Below are positions 1 through 9,286 of a stretch of DNA of 64,000 nucleotides, one piece after another (the first letter of the stretch is position 1; every line of letters starts with the position of its first letter). A program made the position numbers and the translations under genes. The DNA comes from Streptomyces roseus (GTDB lineage: Bacteria; Actinomycetota; Actinomycetes; Streptomycetales; Streptomycetaceae): NCBI RefSeq assembly GCF_001044425.1, contig NZ_LFML01000016.1:88057-152056 (forward strand). The letters run 5' to 3'. Under the pieces are notes generated by a model. It was not told the origin of the DNA. It worked only from the letters and a program-made list of their open reading frames with translations, and searched no databases.

Positions 1-159
1 ATGGCCCCGGGACGCTAGTCCGGGTGAGGGCGCGAACAGGGGGAGCATTTCGAAAGCAGCTGGAACTGCTGGAATATGACAGAGCCGCGCCCTGCTTCGA
101 TCACGCCACGTGCCACCTTGCACACGCACCGCGCGGAGCCCATGGGGGATCATGTCCAC
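1..159. other. left-edge region without a supported gene
   Basis: Nothing here is clearly a gene. The frame of the methyltransferase that follows is open upstream to an ATG at 76, but the residues encoded before the ATG at 160 look like random high-GC translation and have no family resemblance. Confidence 0.4.
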
Positions 160-759
160 ATGAGCGAAGACCACACGCACGTGCAGGAGTTCTTCGGGAC
201 GCGCGCCGCCGACTGGGACCGGAAGTTCCCGTCGGACGGGCCCGCCTTCGCGACGGCCGTGGCCGAATTCGGCCTGTGCCGCGGAGACCGCGTACTCGAC
301 GCGGGCTGCGGCACCGGGCGGGCGCTGGCCGCACTGCGCGCCGCCGTCGGCCCGGCCGGGACGGTGGTCGGCGCGGACCTCACCCCGCAGATGCTGGCGG
401 CCGCGCGGCGCGCCGGGCGGGACGCCGAGGGCGTACTGCTCCTCGCGGACGTGTCCCGGCTGCCGCTGCGCGACGGGGCGCTCGACGCCGTGTTCGCCGC
501 CGGGCTGATCGCGCACCTGCCCGACCCGGAGGCCGATCTGCGCGAGCTCGCCCGGGTCGTCCGCCCCGGCGGCCGCCTCGCGCTGTTCCACCCGATCGGG
601 CGGGCCGCGCTGGCGGCGCGGCAGGGCCGGGAGCTGACGCCGGACGACATGCGGGCCGAGCACAACCTGCGCCCGCTGCTCGCCGGTTCGGGCTGGGACC
701 TGATCTCGTACGCCGACGAGGACGCCCGCTTCCTGGCGCTCGCGCTGCGCCGCGCCTGA
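160..759 (+). CDS. class I SAM-dependent methyltransferase
   Basis: Predicted small-molecule methyltransferase of the UbiE/Methyltransf_11 type, about 199 residues and cytosolic. Motif I is visible as VLDAGCGTGRAL near residues 46-57. A motif II-like acidic stretch (VVGADLTPQM) and a motif III-like LARVVRPGGRLALF follow, the usual order of the fold. The frame also has ATGs at 76 and 142. The ATG at 160 is preferred because GGGGGA lies 10 bases before it and the family-like sequence (EFFGTRAADWD) begins just after it. The substrate cannot be told from sequence. It is a single gene, convergent with the MpaB-family gene to its right. Confidence 0.85.
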   Translation: MSEDHTHVQEFFGTRAADWDRKFPSDGPAFATAVAEFGLCRGDRVLDAGCGTGRALAALRAAVGPAGTVVGADLTPQMLAAARRAGRDAEGVLLLADVSRLPLRDGALDAVFAAGLIAHLPDPEADLRELARVVRPGGRLALFHPIGRAALAARQGRELTPDDMRAEHNLRPLLAGSGWDLISYADEDARFLALALRRA

Positions 760-825
760 GCGGCCCCGTACCGCACACACCTCGTACGTCGGCACCTGCC
801 CCGGAACGCGAGGAGGCGCCCCGGA

Positions 826-1740
826 TCACGCCGGGGGCTGAGCCTCGGCCCCGGCCGGGCGGCGCGGATGGGGTACGGGGCATCCCCCCGAGCCGGGCAC
901 CGGAAACGTGCCGAGCTCGCCCACGTCGTAGCCGTGGGGATAGCCCTTGATCTCCGGATTCTGCCGGGCGTAGTGCGGGGCCTTGCGGGGCGGCAGCAGC
1001 CGGACGGCGCGCCCGCGCAGTTTGAGGGCACCCCTGAACAGCCGCTTGACCTGCGGGTGGGGGCTCTCGTAGCGGAAGGCGGCCAGCAGCGGCTCGTCGA
1101 GGAGGGAAAGGGCCAGTGCTCGCGTGGCGGGGGCGAGCGGCGCCGGGTACCAGGAGGCCATCAGGGAGAGGGTGGAGTCGGCGACCTTGCGGCCGCCCTC
1201 GTCCCAGCCGAAGTGGGCCTCCTCGTAGGCGTCGAGGGTCTTCTCGAACTCCTCGTAGGAGTCCGGGATCTCCTTGATGCCCAGGTGTCGGCCGAGTTCG
1301 GCGTAGTAGTTCGCGGCGGCGCGGCGCTCGTGGTGGGTCAGCGGGCGCCAGCCGTAGGCGTCCAGCCAGCGCGCCGGAATCACCACGAACGTGCACAGGA
1401 CGTAGCGCATGTCCTCGTTGGTGATGTCGTAGGCGCGGTGCATCTGGTTGACGCGGCGGATCGCGGTGCGCGCGGTGTCGCTCTCGAACCCGTGCTCCAT
1501 CACCGCGTCGAGGAGCAGCGAGGTGTCGTCGTAGCGCTTCTGCGTGCGCTCGGTGAACTCGGCGGTCTCGGCGAGCAGGCTGCCGATGGCGGGGACGGCG
1601 TAGGTGCGGAAGAGGGCGAGCTCCAGGGCGCGGGTGAAGTCCCAGGGGAACTCGTAGGTGGCGGTGAGCCGGTAGATGGCGAGGAAGTCCTTGTCGGGGT
1701 CCAGACGGAGGATCTCCCTCAGCCGGTCGTAACGCTGCAC
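826..1740 (-). CDS. oxygenase MpaB family protein (DUF2236)
   Basis: About 304 residues resembling the DUF2236/MpaB family, heme-linked proteins related to latex-clearing protein and fungal MpaB. Family-like features are the RVNQMHRAYDITNEDM block followed by a hydrophobic segment (YVLCTFVVIPARWL), and the conserved PLTHHERRAAANYYAELG stretch with the paired histidines expected near a metal site. A TTG start at 1770 is possible. GTG at 1740 is preferred because AAAGGGA lies 7 bases upstream of it. The reaction and substrate are unknown for most bacterial members. It is divergent from the hypothetical gene at 1876. Confidence 0.78.
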   Translation of the reverse strand: MQRYDRLREILRLDPDKDFLAIYRLTATYEFPWDFTRALELALFRTYAVPAIGSLLAETAEFTERTQKRYDDTSLLLDAVMEHGFESDTARTAIRRVNQMHRAYDITNEDMRYVLCTFVVIPARWLDAYGWRPLTHHERRAAANYYAELGRHLGIKEIPDSYEEFEKTLDAYEEAHFGWDEGGRKVADSTLSLMASWYPAPLAPATRALALSLLDEPLLAAFRYESPHPQVKRLFRGALKLRGRAVRLLPPRKAPHYARQNPEIKGYPHGYDVGELGTFPVPGSGGCPVPHPRRPAGAEAQPPA

Positions 1741-1875
1741 CGGGTGTCCCTTTCTGTGGCGGGCTGCCAACTCTACGTGCAGGTGGCGGCCTTGGAAATC
1801 GACGGCCGCCGCCTCTCGACGCGGGGGTTACCCGCTGGTTAGGGTGCGCCGACGAGAGAGCGACCGGGAGGCCAC

Positions 1876-2670
1876 GTGACGGACGAGGAGGGGGGCGGTT
1901 CGCTCTATGTGCTGACGGCCGTGCTGCTGACCCCCGCGCAGTTTCCGAGCATCCTGGGAGACGACTTCCCGGAGGCCTGCTCGCTGCTGGGCGTGAAGCC
2001 GGCGGCCCAGGGTTACGGGCTGGTGCTCGGCCAGGACGAGGAGGGCGCGCGCTGGACGGTCGTCGTGGACGACGTCTCGCTCGTGGCCATGGCGATCGCC
2101 TCCTGGGACTGCGGCATGGAGTACGACCTTTCGCCCGACGAGCGGTCGATCGTGGTCTCGCTGGCGGGCTGGCCGCTGGCCCTGTCGGTGGCGGCGCCGG
2201 GCGTCCCGGAGCCGCACGACCCGGAGCAGGGCGCCGACGGCACCGGGCGGGTGCCGCTGGCACCGCCGTCCGCCGAGGTGTGGGGGCCCGTGCAGCGGCG
2301 GATGGGCGCGGACCAGATCGCCCGGGAGTGGACCGGTTGGCGCGAGCAGGTCGCGGCGGACGGCGGGGCGGCCGCCGCGGCGCACCCCGGGCTCGCGCGG
2401 GCGCTGCGGGAGGCCATGGCGTACGCGCAGAGCCCGCCGCCGCCCGGCCGGGTCCGGTCCTCGTTCGCGGACGAGGGCGTGCGGACGCTGCGGGTCGACG
2501 GCCCCGGGTGGTCGCTCGTCGCGCGGACCGGCGACGCCGCCTTCGTCCTGCTGGACGAGGAGCCGGGCGAGGTCCTTGCGGTACCCCGCGACGGGGATCC
2601 CGATCTCGGCCTGCCGAAACTGCCGGAGCTGCTCGCGGCGCTGGACCGCGTCGCCGTACGCCCGGCCTGA
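1876..2670 (+). CDS. conserved hypothetical protein
   Basis: A 264-residue protein that I cannot place in a functional family. It is acidic, with no signal peptide or clear membrane segment. The N-terminal half (about 1-115) looks like an alpha/beta domain with several short beta-like stretches; a proline/alanine-rich linker follows; the last 70 residues form another compact segment ending LLAALDRVAVRPA. The GTG start has GGGAGG five bases upstream. The trmO-like gene starts 37 bases downstream on the same strand, so the two may be co-transcribed. Confidence 0.7.
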   Translation: MTDEEGGGSLYVLTAVLLTPAQFPSILGDDFPEACSLLGVKPAAQGYGLVLGQDEEGARWTVVVDDVSLVAMAIASWDCGMEYDLSPDERSIVVSLAGWPLALSVAAPGVPEPHDPEQGADGTGRVPLAPPSAEVWGPVQRRMGADQIAREWTGWREQVAADGGAAAAAHPGLARALREAMAYAQSPPPPGRVRSSFADEGVRTLRVDGPGWSLVARTGDAAFVLLDEEPGEVLAVPRDGDPDLGLPKLPELLAALDRVAVRPA

Positions 2671-2707
2671 ACCGGGCCCGGGCCGGGCCTGAACCGAGGG
2701 AGAAGCC

Positions 2708-3169
2708 GTGCTGGTGGAATCGGAGCCGGTGGCCGTGGTGGTGGGCGGCCGTGCGGAGGCGGTCGACGACGACTGGGGGCGGGAGACGGCCGTGATCCGC
2801 GTGGACTCCGGGCGGTTCGGCCCGGAGGCGCTGTACGGGCTGGCGGACTTCTCACACCTGGAGGTCGTCTACCACTTCGACCGGGTTCCGGTGGAGAAGA
2901 TCGAGACGGGCGCGCGGCATCCCCGGGGCAACCCGGACTGGCCGCTGGTCGGCATCTTCGCCCAGCGCGGCAAGAACAGGCCGAACCGGCTGGGGGTCTC
3001 CCGCTGCCGGATCCTGGAGGTGGACGGCCTGGACGTGCACGTGGCGGGCCTGGACGCGGTGGACGGCACCCCGGTGCTGGACCTGAAGCCGTACATGGCC
3101 GAATTCGGCCCGCGCGGTGAACTCCGCCAGCCCCCGTGGGCGACGGCCCTGATGCGCGACTACTACTGA
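2708..3169 (+). CDS. trmO: TrmO/TsaA-like tRNA t6A37 methyltransferase
   Basis: About 153 residues of the TsaA/YaeB (TrmO) beta-barrel family. Characterised members use SAM to N6-methylate t6A37 in threonine tRNAs. Diagnostic stretches are ARHPRGNPDWPLVGIFAQR, RPNRLGVSRCRI and GLDAVDGTPVLDLKPY near the C-terminus. It is shorter than the E. coli protein (about 235 residues), lacking the C-terminal extension, which is common in actinobacteria. Because of that, some short homologues may act on another substrate. The start is GTG at 2708, preceded by GAGGGA. Confidence 0.8.
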   Translation: MLVESEPVAVVVGGRAEAVDDDWGRETAVIRVDSGRFGPEALYGLADFSHLEVVYHFDRVPVEKIETGARHPRGNPDWPLVGIFAQRGKNRPNRLGVSRCRILEVDGLDVHVAGLDAVDGTPVLDLKPYMAEFGPRGELRQPPWATALMRDYY

Positions 3170-3210
3170 CGCGACTGCTCCTGACCCGCCCGGCAGCCCG
3201 CGCCTTCGGC

Positions 3211-3393
3211 TCAGCGGCCCAGCTGCTTCCTGGACATGCCCCGCAGACGACGCCGCTGGGAGGAGTCCAGCAGCAGGTAGGCGGCCGCCGGCACGCCGAT
3301 CAGGACCAGCAGTCCCGCCCAGAACCCGACCGTCAAGAACAACACGATGGCTGCCGCGACTCCGGCAACCGCGACTTTGCCGCGCTTGGACAT
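3211..3393 (-). CDS. small two-helix membrane protein
   Basis: A 60-residue protein beginning MSKRGK with a basic N-terminus. It has two adjoining hydrophobic segments (about residues 7-25 and 26-42) and then a strongly basic tail with SQRRRLRGMSRKQLGR. The longer frame to 3663 is rejected because its extra residues come from the GC-rich spacer with the tandem octamers. The layout fits an inner-membrane hairpin with both ends inside. Function is unknown. It is convergent with trmO and divergent from the GAF regulator. Confidence 0.62.
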   Translation of the reverse strand: MSKRGKVAVAGVAAAIVLFLTVGFWAGLLVLIGVPAAAYLLLDSSQRRRLRGMSRKQLGR

Positions 3394-3524
3394 CTGCGGA
3401 CACCTCCACCTGTCGTCGTCCACTACCCCCCCCCAACGCGCCGCCGCGAGCCGGCGTTCCCGGCCGCCCGAGCGGCATGGCCGAACGCGACCGGGCCGCC
3501 ACCCCCGGCCACGGCGCCGCGGCG

Positions 3525-3564
3525 CCGTGGCACCGTGGCACCGTGGCACCGTGGCACCGTGGCC
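3525..3564. repeat. tandem octamer repeat in a divergent spacer
   Basis: Four exact head-to-tail copies of CCGTGGCA followed by a fifth, CCGTGGCC. The array lies between the small membrane protein and the GAF regulator, about 80 bases before the regulator's start codon. The 8-base unit is not a multiple of three and the array sits outside the chosen reading frames, so it is a promoter-region repeat. It may be prone to slippage or be a multi-copy operator. Confidence 0.85.
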
Positions 3565-3641
3565 GACACGGCCCCTTGCCGGGGCCCGGCACCGGCACCA
3601 CCATGGGGCGCTCCGGATACCGCGGCACCCCGGGAGGGCGA

Positions 3642-4976
3642 ATGGACGGTCCGTCGGTGGCACTGCCGGGCGGGGCCGATCCCGTCGAGCGCATGCGCGT
3701 CCTGCGGCGGGCGCACACCGCGTTCGCGCGGGACGGGCGGGTGGAGGATCCCGTCCGGGCGGTGATCGCCACGTCCTGGCGGCGGTGCGACCGCGCCGGG
3801 GTCAGCCCGGAGTCCGCGCCCGAGGTGGAACTGGCGGAGGCGGAAGTGCGCTCGTACCGGGCGCAGCACCCGCTGGCACGGGTGATGCCGGTGTTCCGGG
3901 ACCTCGTGGGGGCGTTCGCGGCGCACGGAGCCCATCTGCTGGCGGTGTGCGACGCGCGGGGCAGTCTGCTCTGGGTGGAGGGCGAGCCGGGCACGCTGCG
4001 CCGTGCGGAGCGGCTCGGGTTCGTACCGGGCGCCCGCTGGGCGGAGACTGCGATGGGCACCAACGCCCCCGGCACGGCGGTCGCCGTCGGGGAGCCGGTC
4101 CAGGTCTTCGGGGCCGAGCACTTCAGCCGCCGGGTCCACCCCTGGACCTGCGCGGCGGCTCCGGTGCGCGATCCCCGGACCGGCCGGCTGCTCGGCGCGG
4201 TGGACATCACCGGCGGGGAGGGCCTCGCCCACCCGCACTCCCTGGCCTTCGTCCGGGCGGTGGCCCGCGCCGCGGAGACCCAGCTGGCGCTGCTGGACCC
4301 GGTCCCGCAGGCCGCCGGGGACACCTTGGTCGCCCTCGGCCGGGACGAGGCCCTGCTGGCCGGCGGGGGCGGCGCCACGATCCGCCTGGGCAGACGGCAC
4401 AGCGAGATCATGGCGCTCCTGGCCCACCATCCGGCGGGCCTGTCGGGCGAGGAGCTGGCGATCGCGCTGTACGAGGACGAGTCCGTGTCACCGGTGACCC
4501 TGCGCGCCGAAATGTCACGGCTGCGCGGAGTGCTGGGAGACCGGGCCCCCCTCGCACGCCCGTACCGAACGGCGGCGCCGCTGGAGGCGGATTTCACCGT
4601 CGTGGCCCGCCACCTGGCGGCCGGCGCCGTCTCTGCCGCCCTCCACCACTACGCGGGCCCGCTGCTCCCCGGCTCGACCGCGCCGGGCATCGTCCGGCTG
4701 CGGCGCCGGATCGAGGACCAGGCACGGGCCGCGGTGATCGCGCGGGCGGACGCGGGGCTGCTGACCGACTGGGTGTGCACCGCGTGGGGCGCGGACGACG
4801 CGGCGGCCTGGCGGGCGCTGGCCGAAGCGCTGCCGCCGGAGGGACGCCCGGCCGCGCTGGCCCGCGTACGGGCCCTGGACGAGGAACTCGGCGCCGGACC
4901 CGCTCCGGCGCGCGCGGGGGCTGGGGCGGCCGCGCCGCCGCGCCGTGCAACGTATCCGCAACCTGCCCGCTCCTAG
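3642..4976 (+). CDS. GAF domain-containing transcriptional regulator
   Basis: A 444-residue actinobacterial regulator of the AcoR-like GAF type, without the AAA+ domain of true sigma-54 activators. The GAF sensor spans about residues 85-225, with family-like stretches MGTNAPGTA, FSRRVHPWTCAAAPV and GAVDITGG. The C-terminal half has a winged-helix-like segment (LGRRHSEIMALLAHHP, GEELAIALYEDE, LRAEMSRLRGVL). Start at 3642 is chosen because GGGAGGG precedes it with good spacing; upstream frame sequence is repeat-derived. It is followed after 54 bases by an aldehyde dehydrogenase, a pairing common in actinomycetes, so control of that gene is likely. Confidence 0.86.
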   Translation: MDGPSVALPGGADPVERMRVLRRAHTAFARDGRVEDPVRAVIATSWRRCDRAGVSPESAPEVELAEAEVRSYRAQHPLARVMPVFRDLVGAFAAHGAHLLAVCDARGSLLWVEGEPGTLRRAERLGFVPGARWAETAMGTNAPGTAVAVGEPVQVFGAEHFSRRVHPWTCAAAPVRDPRTGRLLGAVDITGGEGLAHPHSLAFVRAVARAAETQLALLDPVPQAAGDTLVALGRDEALLAGGGGATIRLGRRHSEIMALLAHHPAGLSGEELAIALYEDESVSPVTLRAEMSRLRGVLGDRAPLARPYRTAAPLEADFTVVARHLAAGAVSAALHHYAGPLLPGSTAPGIVRLRRRIEDQARAAVIARADAGLLTDWVCTAWGADDAAAWRALAEALPPEGRPAALARVRALDEELGAGPAPARAGAGAAAPPRRATYPQPARS

Positions 4977-5030
4977 CCTCCTCCCCAGCGCTGTCCGACG
5001 GCGGCCGGCGCCCGGCAAGGGGAGGACACC

Positions 5031-6554
5031 ATGGCCCGTTACGCTGCGCCCGGTACCGAAGGCGCGCTCATGTCGTACGCGTCCCGCTACGGCCACTTCA
5101 TCGGCGGCGAGTACGTCGAGCCCGCCCTCGGCGCGTACTTCGCCAACCCCTCCCCCGTCACCGGCCAGGCCTTCACCGAGGTCGCGCGCGGTACGGCCGA
5201 GGACGTGGAGCGGGCGCTCGACGCGGCGCACGCGGCGGCGCCCTCCTGGGGCCGCACCCCGGTCGCCGAGCGGTCCGCGGTCCTGCTGCGCATCGCCGAC
5301 CGGATGGAGCGGAACCTGGAGGCCCTGGCGGTCGCGGAGACCTGGGAGAACGGCAAGCCGGTCCGGGAGACCCTCGCCGCCGACGTGCCGCTGGCGATCG
5401 ACCAGTTCCGCTATTTCGCGGGTGCGCTGCGCGCCCAGGAGGGGGCGCTGAGCCAGATCGACGACGACACGGTGGCCTACCACTTCCACGAACCGCTGGG
5501 CGTCGTCGCGCAGATCATCCCGTGGAACTTCCCGATCCTGATGGCGGTGTGGAAGCTGGCTCCGGCGCTGGCGGCCGGGAACACGGTGGTGCTGAAGCCG
5601 GCCGAGCAGACTCCGGCCTCGGTGCACTACTGGCTGAGCCTGGTGGCGGACCTGCTGCCGCCGGGTGTGGTGAACATCGTGAACGGCTTCGGCGAGGAGG
5701 CGGGCAAGCCGCTGGCGTCCAGCCCGCGGGTGGCGAAGATCGCTTTCACCGGGGAGACGTCCACGGGGCGCCTGATCATGCAGTACGCGGCGGAGCACCT
5801 CAAGCCCGTCACCCTCGAACTCGGCGGCAAGAGCCCCAACCTCTTCTTCGACGACATCTGGACGACGGACGACGACTTGCGGGACAAGGCGCTGGAGGGG
5901 TTCACCATGTTCGCCCTCAACCAGGGCGAGGTGTGCACGAGCCCCTCGCGCGCGCTGATCGAGCGCGGCCGGTACGGGGAGTTCCTCGACGCGGCCGTGG
6001 CCCGTACCGAACTGATCGTGCCGGGGCACCCGTTGGACACGGACACGATGATCGGGGCGCAGGCCTCCGAGGAGCAGCTGCGGAAGGTCCTGTCGTACGT
6101 GGAGATAGGCCGGCAGGAGGGCGCGAAGATCCTGACGGGCGGTGAGAAGCACGACCTGGGCGGCGACCTGGCGGGGGGCTTCTACGTTCAGCCGACCGTC
6201 TTCGAGGGGGACAACCGGATGCGGATCTTCCAGGAGGAGATCTTCGGCCCGGTGGTGTCCGTGACCTCGTTCCAGGACTTCGACGACGCCGTACGGATCG
6301 CCAACGACACGGCGTACGGACTGGGCGCGGGCGTCTGGACCCGCGACATCAACACCGCGTACCGCGCGGGCCGCGCGATCCAGGCGGGCCGCGTCTGGAC
6401 GAACTGCTACCACGCCTACCCGGCCCACAGCGCTTTCGGAGGCTACAAGCAGTCAGGCATAGGTCGCGAGACCCACAAGATGATGCTGGACCACTACCAG
6501 CAGACGAAAAACGTTTTGGTCAGCTATTCCCCCAAGAAGCTGGGCCTCTTCTAG
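5031..6554 (+). CDS. aldehyde dehydrogenase (ExaC/AldB type)
   Basis: A 507-residue NAD(P)-dependent aldehyde dehydrogenase, probably oxidising acetaldehyde or another short aldehyde to the acid. The glutamate general base is in LELGGKSPN (near residue 262) and the catalytic cysteine in GEVCTSPSR (near residue 302). The C-terminal signature is [19 protein letters not shown]. The GEVCTSPSR variant and the ending [15 protein letters not shown] are typical of the ExaC/AldB subgroup. GGGGAGG precedes ATG 5031; an internal ATG at 5070 is an alternative. A strong terminator follows. A near-copy of its last 20 codons lies at 20202. Confidence 0.93.
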   Translation: MARYAAPGTEGALMSYASRYGHFIGGEYVEPALGAYFANPSPVTGQAFTEVARGTAEDVERALDAAHAAAPSWGRTPVAERSAVLLRIADRMERNLEALAVAETWENGKPVRETLAADVPLAIDQFRYFAGALRAQEGALSQIDDDTVAYHFHEPLGVVAQIIPWNFPILMAVWKLAPALAAGNTVVLKPAEQTPASVHYWLSLVADLLPPGVVNIVNGFGEEAGKPLASSPRVAKIAFTGETSTGRLIMQYAAEHLKPVTLELGGKSPNLFFDDIWTTDDDLRDKALEGFTMFALNQGEVCTSPSRALIERGRYGEFLDAAVARTELIVPGHPLDTDTMIGAQASEEQLRKVLSYVEIGRQEGAKILTGGEKHDLGGDLAGGFYVQPTVFEGDNRMRIFQEEIFGPVVSVTSFQDFDDAVRIANDTAYGLGAGVWTRDINTAYRAGRAIQAGRVWTNCYHAYPAHSAFGGYKQSGIGRETHKMMLDHYQQTKNVLVSYSPKKLGLF

Positions 6555-6566
6555 AGCAGGAAGAAG

Positions 6567-6602
6567 GTTGCCTGGAGGGGGTGTTGCCACCCTCCAGGCA
6601 AC
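6567..6602 (+). terminator. intrinsic terminator after aldehyde dehydrogenase
   Basis: A perfect 13-bp stem (GTTGCCTGGAGGG with CCCTCCAGGCAAC) around a 10-base loop, starting 12 bases after the stop codon. It lacks a clear U-run, as usual in Streptomyces. Confidence 0.88.
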
Positions 6603-6662
6603 GCTCATTCCATCACCCGTGAAGTCGCGGACCGAGGGCCGGCCCTCTCCCGCTGCGGCTGA

Positions 6663-7343
6663 TCAGCGGCGGCAGTCCGTAAGGCGTCGTGATTCCCGCA
6701 CCCAACCGTGGTGGAGGGTGTCCATGTCCGGCAGGGCGGGATCGGTGACGAACAGGGGCGAGGTTGCCTGCCGATTGTCGTCGTCGATCTCCGCTAGCCG
6801 CCGACGGTACATCTGCTTGGCGCGGGCGTCCAGGAGGGGACCGGCGTCGCCGGCGAGGGCGCGCCTGGCTGCGGTGTCAGGGTCGGCGGTGTCGGCGGCG
6901 GCGAGGTCGAGGACGTGGAACTCCCGGCCCGGAGCGGCGAGCAGGCGGGCGAGGTGGTGCATGCCCTTGCTGTCGCGTGCGGTCACGCTCCGGCCGTTCG
7001 AAGACGACCCTCCAGTAGTCGCCCTCCCGGACGAAGGAGTCCTGCTCGGCTGTGTCCGTCCGCGGCTCCTCGGTCGTGGAAGCTCGGGTGATCCGATCGA
7101 GCTCGGTGCGCGCCGCCTCCCGCTCCAAGATCCCGGCCCGGAGGTTGCCCAGGGCCGCTGGGCGTCCGCGAGCCGGAGCCGGCACTCGGCCGTCTCGTAG
7201 GGGGCGCCGACCTCGTTCCAGGCCCGGACGGCATCGGTGAAGGACGCGGACGCGCCGGACGCATCGCCCTCGGCGAGCAGGACTTCCCCCCGGGCTCGCA
7301 GTACCGATGCGGCGAGCGCGTTGCTCTCGAAGGCGACGGCCGG
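6663..7343 (-). pseudogene. decayed 3' remnant of a large AAA/LuxR-type regulator
   Basis: Three pieces in one order match the C-terminal end of big ATP-binding regulators. First is a TPR-like stretch (VLRARGEVLLAEGDASGA, then VGAPYETAECRLRLADA), then, in another frame, SFVREGDYWRVVFERPERD, then back in the first frame RDSKGMHHLARLLAAPGREFHVLDL and LLDARAKQMYRRRLAEIDDD. Two opposite frameshifts (near 7170 and near 6990) bracket the middle piece. The 5' end is missing: the homology stops at the TGA that ends the neighbouring DUF5994 remnant. The family assignment rests on remembered consensus stretches. Confidence 0.62.
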
Positions 7344-7894
7344 TCACCTCCGCATGTTCCACGGCAGCGGGATCATCCGTGCTCCGACGACGGGGTGCCG
7401 ACGGGGCGTCGCGGGGGTTCCGCCATCGGTCTCCCAGGCATCCTCGCCCCTTCGCGCGTTTCGGATGCGGAGGCCGTTCGCGGCTTCGTCGGTCATCAGG
7501 GTGCCGACGGCCCGGACGTTGCCGGGGAGGGCGGCGGCGGTCATGAGCCGGTCTGCTGCGGTCGGCTCGGCCTCGGGCGGGATCACCAGCAGGTCGCAGC
7601 GACCGACGGCGCAGGAGAGCAGGATCATCTTGTCGGAATCCTGTTCCGTGAACCAGCCCACGTGCACGATGTGCCCTGCGACGAAACCTTGTGCGGGACG
7701 ACGGGCCAGCAGGTGGGGTTCACCGCGACGCGTGTGATGCGTCCGAAGCGGCCCTCCAGCGCGTCGACCAGCGGCGGAAGCTCAGCTACGATATCGCGGG
7801 ACCTGGGCCACCACGCGCCGTCCAACAGGCCCGCGAGGGCGGTCTTCGGTGTCAGGGCCAAACGTGCGGAGAACAGGGAAGCGGTAGTAGTCAT
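7344..7894 (-). pseudogene. frameshifted DUF5994 family gene
   Basis: Reads MTTTASLFSARLALTPK, then LLDGAWWPRSRDIVAELP and VNPTCWPVVPHKV in one frame. It continues with HVGWFTEQDSDK and LLVIPPEAEP in the next frame. Against the intact paralogue at 11906-12481, the break is a single missing base near 7674 in a short G-run. Start ATG at 7894, natural-length C-terminus and upstream region are all preserved, so the lesion is recent or a sequencing error. DUF5994 has no known function. Confidence 0.82.
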
Positions 7895-7942
7895 GATCGC
7901 GGACTCGTTCCCGGACCGCCCTGCCGGGCGGTGCAATGTCTT

Positions 7943-7994
7943 GATCGCCGGAAACGACGTCCGCGTGGTCGCGGATGCACGAGTTACTCCCGGT
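7943..7994 (-). promoter_or_regulatory. promoter-like block shared with the DUF5994 gene at 11906
   Basis: This 52-base block aligns without gaps to 12530-12581, with 40 identical positions by hand count. Both lie about 50-100 bases upstream of a DUF5994 start. Read on the minus strand it begins ACCGGGAGTA and ends TTTCCGGCGATC. The conservation exceeds what neutral duplicates would need, so it is a candidate promoter or operator. Confidence 0.55.
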
Positions 7995-8086
7995 AATCCC
8001 AGCCTACTCCGCGACGGGGTCAAACGAGGGGCTTCGAAAGTCGGCCTGGGCTGCGACGCCTGGGGACGAGGTGCCCACGCGCTCCG

Positions 8087-9286
8087 TTATCCGCGCCACT
8101 CGACCAGGACGAGGGTGGCGTCGTCCGAGGTGACTTCGCCGCGTGCCCGCTTGAGGGTGTGAGACAGGTCCCGGGCCACCGTGCGGATCCCGTGGTCGGC
8201 CTGCTCCAGCTGGTGCACCCAGTCGATCAGCTGCGTCTCGCCGAACTGCTCCTGCCCGCTTTTATGTTCTTCGATCAGGCCGTCGGTGAAGCAGAGGACG
8301 CGGTCGCCGGGCTCCAGCGCCACCGCGCTGACCTGTGGCTGAGCCCCTCCGAAGCCGATGGGGAGGGTCGTGGGGCTGTCCAGACGGCGTACGACGCGGT
8401 GCGCGCGGATCAGCATGGGCGCGGGATGCCCCGCGTTGACCCACTGGAGGCGCCCCGTGTCCGTGTCCAGCCGCATCATCTGGGCGGTCACGAAGTGGTC
8501 CGGGTCGAACTGCTCGGCGACGGCCCGGTCCATGAAGAGGTAGATCTCCGACAGTTCGATGCTGATCCGGCGGGCGTGACGGTACGCGCCGATGGCCACC
8601 GTGGCCATCGTGGCCGCGTCCAGGCCGTGCCCCATGGCATCGACCATGGCGAGATGGAGGACGTCGCCGTTCAGGGCGTAGTCGAAGCTGTCTCCCGCCA
8701 CGGCGTAGGCGGGCTCCAGGACTCCGGCGACCGCGACGTGCGGCATCACCATCGACAGCGGCGGCAGCAGGGACCACTGGATCTCCGCGGCCACGCTCAT
8801 CGGTTCTCTGCGGCGGGTCCGGAAGAAGAGGTCCGTGTAACCGTTCTTGGTCTGCAGCAGGTCGGCAACCAGGCCCGCGATCCTGCGCAGGAGGCGGCGG
8901 GTTTCTTCGTCGACCACGTCCAGGGTGACCGCGAGTACCCCCACTTGGTCGCCGCCGTCCAGCAGGGGCAGGTGGACCCGTATGCCATCGGGCGTCAGGA
9001 CTTCGACGGGGCGTGACTCCAGGAAGCACCGGCCGGCTTCGGACCGGTCGATGGGCTGCGGTTCACCGGCGGCCACGCCGCCGGCGGGCAGGGGGACCAG
9101 CTGTTGCTGTCCGTAGTCCTGGAGCAGGATCTGTGATGCGCGGCCCCCCATCCGGGCCACCGTCTCGGCGACGAGCGGGCCGACCAGATGGGGCGGCAGC
9201 TCGTGCGCCCCGTCCAGGAGCAGCCCGAGCAGTTCCTCCCCGAAGCTCTCCGAGCGGTCCGGGTCCGCGCGGCCTCCGACGGTCAT
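8087..9286 (-). CDS. PP2C-type serine/threonine phosphatase (RsbU/SpoIIE-like)
   Basis: A 399-residue protein with an N-terminal GAF-like sensor (about 20-165; VLTPDGIRVHLPLLDGGD, GVLAVTLDVVDE) and a C-terminal SpoIIE-type phosphatase domain (about 180-395). Metal-binding motifs are visible: GDSFDYA, DAMGHGLDAA, VNAGHPAP, CFTDGLIEE and SDDATLVLVEW. Such proteins dephosphorylate anti-anti-sigma factors in partner-switching control of stress sigma factors. The ATG at 9286 follows TTGGAGGCAACAGG; an open frame to 9403 is unsupported. There is no anti-sigma or anti-anti-sigma gene nearby, so its partner is unknown. Confidence 0.9.
   Translation of the reverse strand: MTVGGRADPDRSESFGEELLGLLLDGAHELPPHLVGPLVAETVARMGGRASQILLQDYGQQQLVPLPAGGVAAGEPQPIDRSEAGRCFLESRPVEVLTPDGIRVHLPLLDGGDQVGVLAVTLDVVDEETRRLLRRIAGLVADLLQTKNGYTDLFFRTRRREPMSVAAEIQWSLLPPLSMVMPHVAVAGVLEPAYAVAGDSFDYALNGDVLHLAMVDAMGHGLDAATMATVAIGAYRHARRISIELSEIYLFMDRAVAEQFDPDHFVTAQMMRLDTDTGRLQWVNAGHPAPMLIRAHRVVRRLDSPTTLPIGFGGAQPQVSAVALEPGDRVLCFTDGLIEEHKSGQEQFGETQLIDWVHQLEQADHGIRTVARDLSHTLKRARGEVTSDDATLVLVEWRG

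Noticed and set aside
380..2263. 627-residue minus-strand frame
   Set aside because: Proline/arginine-rich shadow spanning three real genes.
3347..6145. 932-residue plus-strand frame
   Set aside because: Overlaps the GAF regulator and aldehyde dehydrogenase in the wrong frame; no motifs.
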